DNA of 64,000 nucleotides from Allium sativum (Eukaryota > Streptophyta > Magnoliopsida > Asparagales > Amaryllidaceae). Under the pieces are notes generated by a model, which saw nothing but the letters and a program-made list of their open reading frames with translations, did no database searches and was not told the origin of the DNA. The DNA lies in NCBI GenBank assembly GCA_030737875.1, contig CM060910.1, positions 248,404,427-248,468,426 of the forward strand, given 5' to 3'. Position 1 is the stretch's first letter. Every line of letters starts with the position of its first letter. Positions 25,431 to 38,791 of the stretch are shown in pieces. The position numbers and the translations under genes were made by a program.

Positions 25431-26540
25431 ACAATTATGGCTGAGTCAGGATTGTTAGGATTAAGTGAACTAAAGACTTAATCAAAATAGAACATGCTAA
25501 ACTAAACGGACTGGTGGGGGTTAGGTTAGGAAACACTTAACCAACTTAGCATGTTGGCTAGAGATAGAAAACCTAGTAACGGGGGACCCTTTTCAGCAGT
25601 AACCCTAAAAGGTGTATCAGGATACCCTGAAACTAGGCAGGGTGGGGCACGATTACTGGGCTGATTGTAGGAGGTCAAATCGACGGCGGTGGTGTAGCAG
25701 TGTAGGTTCTAACGGAGTGCGGGCGTGCACACACTCCGGTGCAGAAAAATAAGGCACTGGACACCAGTAGCATACCTGTGCACTCTAAGGTTGTGTCGGG
25801 TTGCTACTATGGGACTTGATACACCCCATGGTGGGACCAGCATAGGTAACTACAGACATCGGGGGCCGTAAGACACATGTAACTATGCGAGTAGGAGCCG
25901 ATCATCATAGAATGGATCACATCACCCTGATTATGGGGTGCCAGTTGGGAACTAGTTTATATGGGTTCAGAGATTAACATGGGGTACGATGGTCTATTCG
26001 ACCCTAGACAACTTAACCGAGTTTATAGTGCTTGCCCACTTCTTGTTTATACTTATCATACTCAGTTCTTTATTCATAGACAAAATAGTACTAGACTTAC
26101 TCAGGCTTTATGTCTGACTCTACTTTTCTTTCGTCTTCTTTCTTCCGTTCCCCCCCCAAGGTCCTCAAGGAGGGAACACAGCAGCTTGATCAACCTCAAC
26201 ATCCAGCTCGAAGAAGAGAAATGTATTGCTTGGACTTTCCTGTTTTGAACTATGGCTTTGGACAATCCACTATGGGGCTTTTGCAGTTTATGTATGTTTT
26301 ATTTATGCTTCTTTAAATAATGTACTCAAGACAGATTATGAAAGTGTTATGTTATGTTTTGGAAAGGATGTTGTTGTAACACATATTTGACTTTATGAAA
26401 TAAAAGTTTGTTGTTCTTCCGCTGTTTACAAATATGTGTTCTTATATCTGTCTTGTATATCTGTGACTTGTACTTATAAACCTCCACCAAAATTAGGGCA
26501 TTCCCTTTGGGAGTGATCCTAACGGAGGTGGGGTGTTTCA

Positions 26541-26626
26541 AGCAGAAAGAATGTAATCATTTCCAATCTTATAATCACGCCTTCATTGTTTGATAACATA
26601 TCTGCTCTTCAGAAGGATGATCATTT
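26541..26626 (+). pseudogene. Chromovirus RNase H-integrase linker fragment
   Basis: These 86 bases continue the polyprotein frame from the solo LTR (SRKNVISNL...) up to the element A insertion. The frame continues at 49350 once the duplicated cattt is counted once. Confidence 0.85.
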
Positions 26627-29600
26627 TGTTGTATATAACAGTGTTGTATACACAATTATATGATTTTTGTTTGATGATAACAAACAAATATATTTTATTT
26701 TAAATGTGTTTGTTATTGTACTATAACATAACAGACAGGAATATAATATTTATATTTAAATAGAATACGACTGTACAGAATTTCATATATCCTCACAGTA
26801 TTTTATTCAAATTTAATATTATATTTCAAACATACAAACAGTACAATTTCTTATAACTCCTCTATTTTTTCATCTCACAGAATATTGTACTTATAGGTAA
26901 ACAGAATAAAATAGACAAGTTTTTTTGACAACAATTAAATAATATTTTATTTCTATCAAACTTGTTTATTACAAACATCAGTACAATTCATATATATATA
27001 CACAGCTCCTCACTCATACATTCACTCAGTTTACATTTCAGTATACATTTTTTTTAAACAGACACTTTCACTGTTACACACACTGTATATTTTTTCACTG
27101 TCAATTTCTTTCTTCTGTCATCTTTTATCTTCTGTCTTCACAGCTTACAAGTCAGTCGAGTCTTCATACTGCTCAGTCCAATCATCATCTTCATACCTGT
27201 CACATGAAACACATAGTATCTTGAACAAAAATAATTTCTAAATTCTAGCAGATATAATTTTTTATTTTAAAAATTTTATTTGCCTCAGTTTTTTGGTGTG
27301 TTTCTCATCATTTTTCATGACTTGATCTGATTCATCTGTGTCTAGACAGACAGTTTGTATATGTACAGGGACAGGAAATTTTCTGATGGCTGCAAATACA
27401 CACGTGTATACACGTGTGCACTGCCTCGCAATCAGAATGTAGCGAGCAACTGAGGAGCAGCTGTGATGACCAACTCAACTCAGTGTATACTCAGCTATCA
27501 TTAAATGAAAAGTCAACAGCAAATTCATAAGTCAAGCAAGCATGTCAATACATCATAGAATGGTCGAGCAAGTGAGTACACATGCAGGCAGTGTGAAGAA
27601 TAAAGCATGTCATGGCAGCATGGTATAATCAAGGCAGGATGGAAGTGTTCAAGCAAAACAAGTGCATGTAGCAGCATCAAAAAATGTTCAGTGTATAAAT
27701 GAATGCAAGTAGTAAAGCAACAACATGGTGAAACTAACATGGCCGAGCTCAGTAATGGTTGGTACATTAATACAAACTGGCAAAAATGATCAGTGGGTGC
27801 AGCATGCCAAAATGGTCGAGATTGTCAAAAATGTCAATGCAGCATTGTATGGTAGCACAAATGCATGGACCAGCAAAATCAAGTGTGCACAATGAAACAT
27901 GGCACTAAGAAATATACAATCAGCTCAGCAGTTCAAGCGATAAATGGTACAGCTCATGTTCGGCGAGGCAAGTTCTCAAATTCAAGCAAGTGTCAATGCA
28001 AGTGATACAAGTCAGTAAAGAGGAGTATACATAGTGTCAAAGTGGTCGAGACTTAAATACACATGTGATAATTGCAGCAATTTCATGTATTGGTCAAGAA
28101 GATCAGAAAGGCACATAGCATGAACATGAGTGGATGGCACAGGACATGGACAAGCAAGATCTACAGTTTTCAAACATGGTGCAACTCTGGTTCAAGTAGA
28201 CATATGCAGATTCACATATTCAGCAAGCAATTTTACAAATGAAGCAGCATAGATGTGGTGAAAATGGACTCATACATATATGTGCACAAATATGATCAAG
28301 TGTTAACACACAAGTCCATTAAAAAAAAAATTAGAGATCAAGGATTTCAAACAATAAATCAAGAAATCTGCAAATCAGTTTTTGGCATAAAATAAATTTC
28401 CAGCAATTATATGGATGGTGAAATTTGGCAAGGTTCAGAATCCAAATTGCTTTCAGAAATAAAACAAATTGCAAAACAGTTTCCGGAAACAAAGTATTTT
28501 ATTTGACAAGTAGGAAATCAGTGCATGACCAAAAAGATAACCAGTGGTTCAGGAAATTTACTCATGAGCAAATGACTTGGAAAACAATCAATTGTTTCCA
28601 GTTTTGACAACAATCAATCCAGAAAATTAAATCATGGATGAAAATCATATTGGCAATAAATCAGAATGTCACGCAGCAAATAAATGATTCAATAGCAGTG
28701 TATTACAAACATGAAATCTATGTTTGGCAAGTCTTTAAAGCTCTCCAGATTTTGGGAAAGTAATTTTAGCAATAACAATTTTTTCCTGAAATCATTTTTC
28801 AAGATGGGCAGATTTAAATCAATTCAAGTACGACAATATCTCAAATCAGACAACAAAAGGCCACAATCAGTCCATAATATCATCTATGTTCATTGAGACA
28901 GTCAAGGCAACAAATTTACAGCAAGTATTCAAAGCAGAGGAAAACAAAAGGAGGAAACCGCAAAAAATATCAGCCAAGTCATTTATGGTGAAATCAGAGG
29001 GATGTAAGGATTTGATTATCCTATTTTAGCACCTTTACATCATCGGCTTTATAAATTGAAATCCAAGCACCAATTAAAAAAAAGAGAACAGAGAGAGTAA
29101 CATTCAGATTAACTCACAGTCTTTCAGAAGGTTTCGATCGAGAGAGAGAATCTAAATCAATTCGATCGAGGAAGATAAAGAAGCCATCAATACTTTCGAG
29201 CCTCAAGAGAAAATTCCAGAAGCAATTCATAACAACAATCGATCGATTTGGGGAAGAACAAGGAAACCGTAGCTCGGATTCCTTTTCAAGCCGCCTCCAT
29301 TTTTTTTCAGAGAACAAAGGGATCGGATACAAATGAATGGGCCGACTTTCTTTAAAGGGCTTAAGTTTTTTTTAATATTAAAAGAGGATGACCCCTTTTT
29401 TAACTCCTTTATATTACTAGGGTTTCAAGTTTTTATTTTTATTTTTTATTTTGTATTGTATTTTAATTTGCTTTGTAAAAATCATCTGAACAGTTTTCTA
29501 GTGTCTGTATAAACTAGAGTGAATCAGTCAGGGTCTTGACTGTCAGTTTCAGAGTCTGTAAAATCTGGGTTACAGATTACAGGGTTGTAATTCGGGAAAT

Positions 29601-29906
29601 CTGATCGAGGGGATATCGGTCAGTCTACGGTTTTGAGCGTAGGGTTAGAATAGGAGCAGGGTTTGCAAGTGTACATGGTCTTGTATGCGGGATCTATTCT
29701 ATTACCTAGTAGAAACCTTAGAAATGCAGCAGTAGGCAGGGTTTTGCCGAAGCTGGGTATATCTGTGTGTGATTTACTTTCTGCATTTCTGTTTCTGTTA
29801 TATTCTGTAATCTGTTTATTATATATATCTCAGTAGATTTTTTAATTCAGTTAAAAACTGTGAAAAACCCTATTCACCCCCCTCTAGGGTTATTCTAGAT
29901 CCAACA
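26627..29906 (+). repeat. 5' LTR of element A (3.28 kb)
   Basis: The LTR runs from TGTTGTATATAACAG to GATCCAACA. A TATA box (tataaat, 29050-29056) lies about 850 bases from its end, matching the spacing in element B. A CACGTG-rich palindrome near 27400-27420 is shared with element B although most of the LTR is not. Confidence 0.92.
29050..29056 (+). promoter_or_regulatory. TATA box of element A 5' LTR
   Basis: TATAAAT lies in the only GC-moderate part of the LTR. The same motif is at 48506-48512 in the 3' LTR. In element B the equivalent TATAAAT (complement of 33227-33233 and 41303-41309) is also about 840-850 bases from the LTR 3' end, which supports a real promoter. Confidence 0.6.
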
Positions 29907-29908
29907 AG

Positions 29909-29923
29909 TGGTATCAGAGCAGG
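29909..29923 (+). other. Element A primer binding site
   Basis: TGGTATCAGAGCAGG lies two bases after the LTR end and matches the initiator tRNA-Met primer. Confidence 0.92.
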
Positions 29924-29944
29924 TTTTCTGTTAACTCTAGAGTC

Positions 29945-31401
29945 ATGGGTTACCCTAGTTGTCAGTTCTTGGAAAGTCAGTCCAGTTGTATTCCAACTAT
30001 TTTTAATGGTACGGATTTTTTGAATTGGAAATCTGAAATGGAATCCTATTTGAAATCCGTCAATCTTAAATGTTGGGATGTTATTGTTAATGGATTTGAT
30101 AAGATTGATATCTGTTTTAATAATCGTGCTACGCATATTTTATACTCGCATCTTGATGATGATCGATACTGCCTTATCTCCCATTGTTTGACTGCGTAGA
30201 AAATCTGGACAACTCTCAATACGAAGTATGGACAAATTGACAACTGCAGCTCAAAACCCCAGAAAGTCAACTCAGCTTCAGATCTATGCTTAACTAGTCC
30301 TACAGATGAAAATTCAGATGGATCAGATGATGGAGAATCAACGGATGCTGAAGTTGAAAATTTCTCATACGAAGATTTGGTTTATATGTGTGTTGATTTA
30401 ACTAAATCTGTTGATAAACTCAAATCTAAAAACAAATCTCTAAAATCTAAGAATTTTGAGATGGCCAGCAAAATTGATGATTTGGTTTCACAACTTGAAT
30501 ATGTTAAAAATTCTTCAAATTCAGTTTGCAAAAATTGTTTGAAATTGAAAACCAATCTTGTTCGTCTCAATAAAAATATTCAAAAGTTTGAAGATGAAAT
30601 TCTGATCTTAAATGAGAACAAGGTTGAGTTATCAAATTTGAATAACCTTCTGCAAAAGGAATTTGAAAATTTTAAAACAGATATAAATTCCAAATTTGAA
30701 ATTGTTGAAAAGGAGAATTTGTTGAAATCAAATCTGATTTTAGAAGAGCTTGAAAATGAGATTGAAAGATTCAAGAAATTTGAGTCTGAAAACTGAAAAC
30801 ATTTTGAATCTGAGATTGCTAGGTCCCAAACAAAAATTAATTTGCTTAAAGATGAAAATTTGTTTTTGAAATACGATTTTGAAAGATGTAAGATCACTGA
30901 AAATCGTTGCTCAGATTTATTGAAAGAAAATAGTGATCTTAAAAATAAATTCAGCAAGTTGAAACAACTTTGGCAAAATTTTCTAACGGTGAAAAATCTC
31001 TGAATATGTTGTTGAAAAATCAATTTTCATCCGGAAATAAAAATGGACTCGGCTTTGGAAAAAATAACATTTTTGAAAAACGAGATTCAAATGATTTGAA
31101 AAGTCCCTCAAACTGCTTTGGAAATAATTGTTTTGATAATTTGAACTTTGATAATTCCAAAGGATTTTTGAATCAAAAGCAAAATGTGAATTTGTTCTGT
31201 AATAAACCATTTAAACATTCTTGGAACCTAAAAGGAAATAAAATGGGCTTCGTTAAGTTTAAACAGATTTGGGTTCCTAAGGGTACAAAGGTTAAATCTG
31301 ATGGTTTGTTATACAAACAAGTTTGGGTACCAAAAGTGGTAAACATATTTCAGAGTGGTTTTACAAATTTTGTTAGACCACTTGATTCACTCAATTGCTA
31401 G
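29945..31401 (+). pseudogene. Element A gag relic
   Basis: This is a copia-type gag, starting at the ATG at 29945 just after the PBS, as in element B. The N-terminal part has NGTDFLNWKSEMESYL (start of the UBN2/gag-polypeptide fold) and ATHILYSHLDDDRYC. Stops at 30197 and 30794 and a frame change near 30960 break it. The middle (about 30377-30960) is a lysine-, leucine- and glutamate-rich coiled coil with a CKNC motif. The C-terminal part (30970-31401) ends in WVPK motifs, 'VKFKQIWVPKGTKV' and 'YKQVWVPK'. The second half of the usual gag helix bundle and the CCHC knuckle are missing, the same deletion as in element B, so the loss is ancestral. Confidence 0.85.
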
Positions 31402-32387
31402 GTACCGGTGATGGTTGAGGAACTGCTATGCTGAAAAGAGGTTGATTTCAAGCTGTTCTATTTTTTTTGTATTCTTTATAGTTCCTTGGCCAAGATCTGA
31501 TGAGTTAGAGATTCTGATTTACACTGGATTCTGGTATGATCTCTAAACTCACCTCTGTAAATATTTTCTGTTTTGATTTTTTTTGCTTATTTCTTCTTCT
31601 CACTTCTATCTCTTTCTTCTGTCTTTTCTGATTTGATTTATCATTGCCATATTTTTTGTGCTTCTTGAATTGCAGTATTTGAATTACAGTATTCATGATA
31701 TTCTGGAAATTTGTTTTGTGTGTATAGAACTCTGATACTTTTAATCATGTCCAGATACTAAATTTTTTTTTTGCAATTGTTTTGAATTTTTTTTCGGTTT
31801 TCTGAATTCCTAACGGTGTTGACGTATTCTTGTTATATCTTGAACACTGTTAATCTGAATTCTAAATTGTTTTGAAGATCTGAATATTTAATGAAATTTC
31901 ACACACCTTTGCTGTTCTGAGTTTATTCTAATTCATTTTAGAAAAGCTGAAAATATTATACTCATTACAGCACTCTATTATTTATCAGTTGTGATAATTT
32001 CATTGATTTTCGGATTGGCTTGAATCAGTGATACATCCTGAATTCCATCTTTATTCATGATCATTATGGTTAGAATATGTCTGTTTGAAATCATCTGAAA
32101 TTCCTGATATTTTGAATATCACACACCTCTTGAATTTGAAATAATCAATCTTGTGTGAATAATTCATTATATCTCAAACTTGACATTGATTCAAGTGATT
32201 TCAAATAAATTATTTATTTATGGATCATGAATATCACTTAATTATTTGATGTAAATGATCTGAAATCATTCTTAGAAATTTTGTGAAAAATTCCTTTGAA
32301 AATCTGGTCTTGAAATTCACTCCTATTTCATGATTATTTGATCTAATTATTTGTTTGTTTAAAATCATTTGAAATTATTGATTTATT
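31402..32387 (+). other. Element A non-coding spacer, left part
   Basis: This is AT-rich DNA after gag where a copia element would carry pol. No pol motif is visible in any frame. Degenerate repeats of a block containing TCACACACCT, a TGATTTCAAAT-like part and CATGAT recur at about 31900, 32125 and 43970. The same sequence family lies in element B at 35902-38791. Bases 32383-32387 (ttatt) are the left TSD of element B. Confidence 0.8.
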
Positions 32388-35300
32388 TGTTGGATCTAGA
32401 ATAACCCTAGAGGGGGGGTGAATAGGGTTTTTCACAGTTTTAAACTGAATTAAAAACTTAACGAGATATATAATAATAAACTGATCACAGAAAATAGCAG
32501 AAACTGAAATGCAGAAAATAAATCACACACAGATGTACCCAGCTTCGGCAAAACCCTGCCTACTGCTGCATTTCTAAGGTTTCTACTAGGTGATAGAACA
32601 GTTCCCGCATACAAGACCATGTACACTTGCAAACCCTGCTCCTATTCTAACCCTACGCTCAAACCCCTAGACTGATCTAAACCCCTAGATCAGATTTCCC
32701 GAATTACAAAACCTGTAACTCGTAACTCAGATTTACAGACTCTGAAACTGACAGTCAACTCCTTGACTAAATCCCCCTAGATTTTACAGACCTAGAACTG
32801 TTCAGAAATGATTTTACAACACAATTAAAAAAACAGAATGTAAAACAAAAAAAATGTAAACCCTAGTTCTTAAAATAAAATATAAAAAAGTTCATATTAA
32901 AGGGGTCATCCCCTTTTCCTATTAAAAACCGGCCGGCCCATTTTCTTTTCTTGCTTCATTCTTCTGCCCGATCCTCTTTTGCCTCTGAGAAAAAAATATG
33001 GCGGCTAGGGTTTTCTAGGGTTTTCTTCATTTGCCCCAAATCGATTCGGTTGCTGTCGAAATCAAACCTCTGATGCTCTAGTCTCTACGGCTTTCTGGTT
33101 CTTCGATTTGAGATGCTTTTCTCTGGCGTCGATCGAAACTGTGAGTGTATAAAAAGAATTTTCTTTTTGCTGCTTTGAATATTGATTGAATAATTTCGAT
33201 ACTTTGCCAGTGATGTTATGGGTGTTATTTATAGGGTATTAGAAACCCTAAATCGTGTCTCTGATTTCACAAGTGACTCGGTCTGATTAGGGTTTCCCCT
33301 TTTTGTCTGTCTTCGATTTGAATTGTTGCTTCCCGACTTTGAAATATACTCTGATTGCTGAAACGTCTCTGTAAAAAATTGGAAACAAAATAAATGATTT
33401 CCATTGTTGATTAATTCGGTTTTAAAAAATAATTTTGAAAAGAAAAAGAAAAACTTCCCTTTTTGAAATTCTTGATTGAAATCAATTTGTTGCCTTGAAC
33501 AATTCATGAATTAATTTGAAATTCATGCGCATATTTGGACATGCTTGTGGTCCTTTGATTTAACATTGATTTTCTCGGCAAAAAAGAATTGTGTGACTTT
33601 TTAATGAAATAGTTACCAAAAAAAAACTTTGAGTAAAATCTGCAACTCCAATTGACTTTCCCAATTTGCTGTGAACCATTCAGGAAACAAAAAAAAAATG
33701 TTTTTGTGTCCCCTTGTGATAATCCCTTGTGTAATTTGATCACTTGCTCGATTTAAATTCTGAAAAATTAATCCTCTGCTGAAATGATGCCGTATAAAAA
33801 TTTATCTGCTCAACACTGGAAATATGTCTTTGGCCAAAGAAAAACTTGCTCAAAAAAACAGTGTGATTTCTGGAATTTAATAACTTGACTTTGTGGTCTC
33901 CCTTGATTTCATACTTTGCCAAAGATTTGCCAAATAGAAATGCCAACTGACTTGTTGAAATCTGGAAAGAAATCTTGGCAAAAATAGATTCTGAAAAACT
34001 GAAAATAATGTAGAAATGATTTGTGTAACACATTCCATATATGATGGTGGATTTCTTGCCATAAAATTGTAATGAGCTGATTTGAAATTGAATCATAAAT
34101 ACTTGCCAATTTTTTGCCTTTAAAAGCTCGATTTGATTTCACCTATATAGCCATGCTGATTTGTTTCTTGTCAAAATTAATGCTGCTTTGACATTTTTGA
34201 GCTGCTTTCCTGCCCATGAGCATTGCTGGCTTGTCTTGCTTCATTGTATTCATGCAGTCTTGAGCATTAGTCCATGTTTGTGCACAGCCTTGTATCATTG
34301 TGATACTCATGTAGATTTTGCACATTTGTACACTTGTTTGCTTTAACCATTGCTGTACATGCATGTTACATCCCCATGCCTTGTTGTGTGAATACATGAA
34401 GCTGCACCACCTTGTTGTTGCACCATCTTTGCATTTGTTTGTTCTTCTTTGGCCTGTTCTAGTTGCAATTGTTCCTCGACATGCTGAAACACACTACTGC
34501 ACCATCTTATATTCATGCATTTGTTAGAATAGTGTTATTCCTTGACCATTTTGAAAACTGCACCTGAACTGTGTTGCAATGATGTTGCCATGCCACTTCA
34601 GTTTGCTTTTAGTTGCTAGTACTTTATTCAGTTTTCATGTTGGCTGTGCTCGACACTTTGCTTTTGCTGAGTTATATCATGTTCTTGAACCTGTTTGTGG
34701 CATGTACTTGTACATTGACCTGAGCTTGTTCATACATGATCATTCTGAAGTGAAATACATGTGTGCATTTTGAATTGATGTTGCCTCGACCACTTTTGTT
34801 TGTTCATGACACATGTATATGCTTGCTTGCTAGCTTGGATTTGACTTGTATACTTGCATGCTCAAGTTTGTACTGTGAATTGTGCTCGACCATTTTTGTT
34901 TGCACTTGTCATGCTATGCTGCTTCATTGACTTTCTTGTGCTTGTGCCATGAGCATGCTTTGACCTTTTGCTCGACCATTTTGGTTTGAGTTGACTTTTG
35001 CATACTGATTTGCATTTGAGTACTGAGTCGAGATGGTCCACGTGGCTACTCCTCAGTTGCTCACTGATTGGCGAGGCAGTGCACACGTGTATATTTATAC
35101 ACGTGTGTATATGCAGCCATTCAATGTATATTTTCTTGTCCCTGCACTGTAATATGTGTATATACATACACATGTATGTGTATACATGTATCGTGCTCTA
35201 TTTATATACATCAGATCAAGTCATGAAAAAGGATGAGAAACACACCAGAAATCTGAGGCAAATAAAAATTCAAAAAAAAAAATTATATTTGCATATATTC

Positions 35301-35888
35301 AGTATTATTTCTATTGCAGTATACTGTGTGTTTCTGTTTCATGTGTGACAGGTAAGCGGGGATGACTGGACTGATAGTGAAGATGATGTGAAGACAGAAG
35401 ACTGAAGATACAAGACAGAAGATGAAGCAGCGTGTGTAAAAAGAATGTATAAAAGTTTGTATACTGAAATGTAAACTGAATGAATGTATGAATGTTGCAG
35501 TGAGGAGCTGTGTATATATGAAATGTACTGATGTCTGTAATAAACAAGTTTGATTGAAATAAAATATCATTTTATTGTTATCAAACGAACTTGTCTATTT
35601 TATTCTGTTTATATACAAGTACAAATATTCTGTGAATGTATAAATAGTGGAGTTACAAGAGTTGTACTGTTTGAATGCATGAAATAAAATATTATATTTA
35701 AATAAAATACTGTGTTAATATTTGAATGTCTGTACAGTAGTATTTCACTTAAATATAAATATTATATTCTTGTTTGATGTGAATATAAAACAGTACAGCG
35801 ACAAACACATTTAAGATAATATATACTTGTTTGTTATCATCAAACAAAAATCATATAATTGTTATATACAACTACGTTATATACAACA
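32388..35888 (-). repeat. 3' LTR of element B (3.50 kb)
   Basis: On + it starts TGTTGGATCTAGAATAACC and ends ACGTTATATACAACA, and it matches 40460-43961. Its border sequences resemble those of element A's LTR (CTAGATCCAACA and TGTTGTATATAAC, complemented), while the middle is largely different. Confidence 0.93.
33227..33233 (-). promoter_or_regulatory. TATA box of element B LTR
   Basis: The complement reads TATAAAT inside CCCTATAAATAACACC. The other LTR has it at 41303-41309. Its distance to the LTR end matches element A. Confidence 0.55.
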
Positions 35889-36084
35889 ATCTCCCCCTTT
35901 TGATGATGACAAACAAATAAAAGATTTTGAATATAATAAATGTGTTTGTTCGTGAATATTTGAACTCCCCCTATTTAAATGCTCCCCCTACAACAGAAAC
36001 TCCCCCTATAAATAAATTTTCAAAATTATAAATATTTATAATATATTCACTCATAAATCAAAATCTAATCCATTCTCCCCCTTT
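35889..36084 (-). other. Element B polypurine tract and upstream PPT-like copies
   Basis: The complement of 35889-35901 is AAAAGGGGGAGAT, directly at the LTR border. Further AGGGGGAG tracts (complement) lie at about 35966, 35980, 36000 and 36075, the last again with an AAAAGGGGGAGAA core next to TTTGATGATAACAAA. Multiple PPTs upstream of the 3' LTR are a reported Sirevirus trait. Confidence 0.85.
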
Positions 36085-38791
36085 TGTTATCATCAAAAGG
36101 ATATAGAATTTAAAATATAGATGAATAGTGACTAACAAATATTATATCAGCTTAAGAGGAAAAACGATCATCATAAATCTCAATCAGTCAAACAAAAATC
36201 ATAATATTCTAAGGACAGGTGGCATATTTCACATTTTAGAGAATGACGGATTTACGATGAATTTTATATAAAATGGAGAAAAAAAATGATTTCCAAATAT
36301 TTTCAAAAGAATTTTATAAAAAAAAGAGTTCAAAAACAGTGATAGATTCGGACTTATAATTATAAATTCAATTTAAATGACAAAATCGAATAATCTCAAA
36401 TTCCAATATCTATCAATCAACAAATCATAATACGTCATAAAATTTCAACACATTTCACAGATTAGAAAGTGGATTGATAGGCTGGTTAATATACACCAAG
36501 GAGAGTTTCACATAAAGATTTATTTATTGCAAATTATTTTCTTTTCTTTTTCTTTTGATTTAAGAGCACCCTGACCACGCATAACCAGAGCTTGGATTTT
36601 TAAATGAGGTCAGTCGCAGCTTAAATTATAAGTTGTCTCTTAACCATTCATGACCAGAGCTTGGATTTTTAAATGAGGTTAGAAACACACTTATATATTA
36701 ATTATATTTTCATCATTTTCAGCTTTTTTTAAAAAAAAACTCCTCGATATATAAAACCAGTATGGATGATAGAAATGTGGTAAGTACAGAGATGGACTGT
36801 GAAATAAGTTTCTAAATTAATTATATTATGAGATATGCATGAACTGTACCGGGATTATTGAAAATTTTCATTTGACACTAATTCTGAAAAATAGCATAAC
36901 CACAATTCCATCACAACTATTCTCACTGTTTGTTCAAGGTGATTTTAAAAATATTAAACTCTCCACATTTAAAAAAAAATCATGGATGGTAGAATGATGA
37001 AAGATAATGAAGATGGTCGTGAGATAATTTGCCAGTTCAAAGACATTATAATAAATGTTCAACAATCATGAAAATTAAAGAAAAATCTCCTCTTGTTGTG
37101 AAATATATTGCAGTCCCAATTCATCACAATTTCAAAATCTAAAAATAATAATTTTGATTGAATTATAAATACAGTTTAATTGGATATTGATTTCAATTTC
37201 TGAAAGAATAATCAATAAATAATTTTAAAATTGAAAATCAATTACAAGAGGAATATGCTGATCTATGCACGACAAGAAGGGGAAAAAAAATGTGTACAAG
37301 ACAAAAAGAGTGTGTGGATTTATACATGGTGAAGATTTGAATCTAAGTACAGATGGGTGAGACAAATATAAGGCGCTTCTGATACCAAATGTTCTCGCTT
37401 TCTCAAGGATTTTAATGACACCCCGGTGGCAAACAATGGTACCTCAGCCAACAGAAAAAACTTAATTACAAAGCAAGCAACTCATGCACACAAATTTTAT
37501 TTATCAAAGCACGATACACCTTTGATACCAAATCAAGTAGTCCTCAAAAAAAAAATTACAAATCAATTTCTTATAATCAGAGCAGCATGATTCCAAAACA
37601 AACATTTTTCAAAAAACAGTATCAGAGCAGCACAGAGAAATCAGTATCACAACAGACTTGTCAAGATGTTGGTCACATAAGGTGGTTCATGATCCAAGAT
37701 TTGCAAATATACTCTATTTTAAATCATTTGAAGAAATGTGAAAGTATTAGGATTTAATGAATCTATCACACCAGGTTATATTTCAGATTCAAGATATGTG
37801 TGAGATCCAATAAATCAATAATTTCAAATGATTTTAAACAAACATATATTCAAATCAAATAATCATGAAATAACAATGATTTTCAAAGACCATTTTCAAA
37901 AAGAACATTTTCAAGAATTTCTCAAAACTATTTCCGACAAGCCCAAGAGAAATTTCAGGTCATTTACATCAAATTTGAAAATATTCATGATCGGGATAAT
38001 TTATTTGAAATCACATGAATCAATGTAAAATTTTAGGATATAATGAATCAGTCACACGAGATTGACAGTTTCAAAAATAAGAGGTGTGTGATATTCAAAA
38101 TATCTAGAATTTCAGATGATTTAAAACAAACATATTTCAACATAATGATCATGAATAAAGATGAATTCCAAGATGTATCACTGATATAAGCCAATCTGAA
38201 AATCAATGAAATTATCACAACTGATAAATAACAGAGTGTTGTAATGAGTATAATATTTTGAGCTTTTCTAAAATGAATTAGAATAAACTCAGAACAACAA
38301 AGGTGTGTGACATTTCATTAAATATTCAGATCTTTAAAAAATTTAGGATTCAAATTAACAGTGTTCAAGATATGATAAGAATACATCAACACTGTTATGA
38401 ATTCAGAAATAAAAAAATCTCAAAAACAATTGCAGATATTTACAAGATTAAATTTAGGATATGGAAATGATTAACACACGATAATTTTATACAAATAAAG
38501 CATATTTCAAGAAAGATCATGAATTCTGCAACTGGAAGTTTAAGAAGTACAGACAGAGAAGAATATGGCAGTGTCAAATAAAAAAAAGATAGAGGAAGGA
38601 AAAAACAGAAAATAAAAAACAAACAAAGAGAATATACAAAGGTGAGTTTAGAGATCATACCAGAAACCAATGTAAAGCAGAATCTCTAACTCAACAGATG
38701 TGGCTAAGGAACTTTGAATGATTCTGTGATATGAAGCAGTTTGAATCCGTTTCTCTTTTCAGCACAGTTATTCCTCAGCCTCCTTTGGTAC
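35902..38791 (-). other. Element B non-coding spacer
   Basis: 2.9 kb lie between gag and the PPT where pol should be. No protease, integrase, RT or RNase H motif is seen on either strand. It is collinear with element A's spacer (31402-32387 and 43962-46005) in the reverse direction, for example 37081-37400 with 44290-44790. It contains a copy of the PBS-associated module at about 37378-37445 and A-rich and T-rich homopolymers. Confidence 0.8.

Larger units (their letters stand above)
23351..26540 (+). mobile_element. Solo LTR of a Ty3-type element (3.19 kb)
   Basis: It starts TGTAACACCCCG, ends GGGGTGTTTCA, and is flanked by agcag at 23346-23350 and 26541-26545. There is no PBS, PPT, interior or second copy between the duplications, so the element was reduced by recombination between its LTRs. 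The start, the typical leader (a TATA box at 23860 followed by 'aaccctag' motifs) and polyadenylation-like AT-rich sequence near 26300 place it on +. The frame of the host RNase H is restored exactly when it is removed. Confidence 0.92.

Noticed and set aside
30580..31023. 147-codon minus-strand frame
   Set aside because: It is the antisense shadow of the element A gag coiled coil; likewise 39246-39614 opposite the element B gag.
34143..35570. Many overlapping frames of 60-118 codons in both element B LTRs
   Set aside because: They overlap on both strands and merely repeat between LTR copies; the LTR is regulatory, not coding.
35902..38791. Hidden pol or envelope-like gene in the gag-only spacer
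   Set aside because: No RT, integrase, protease or envelope motif was seen in any frame; frames are short and A/T-driven.
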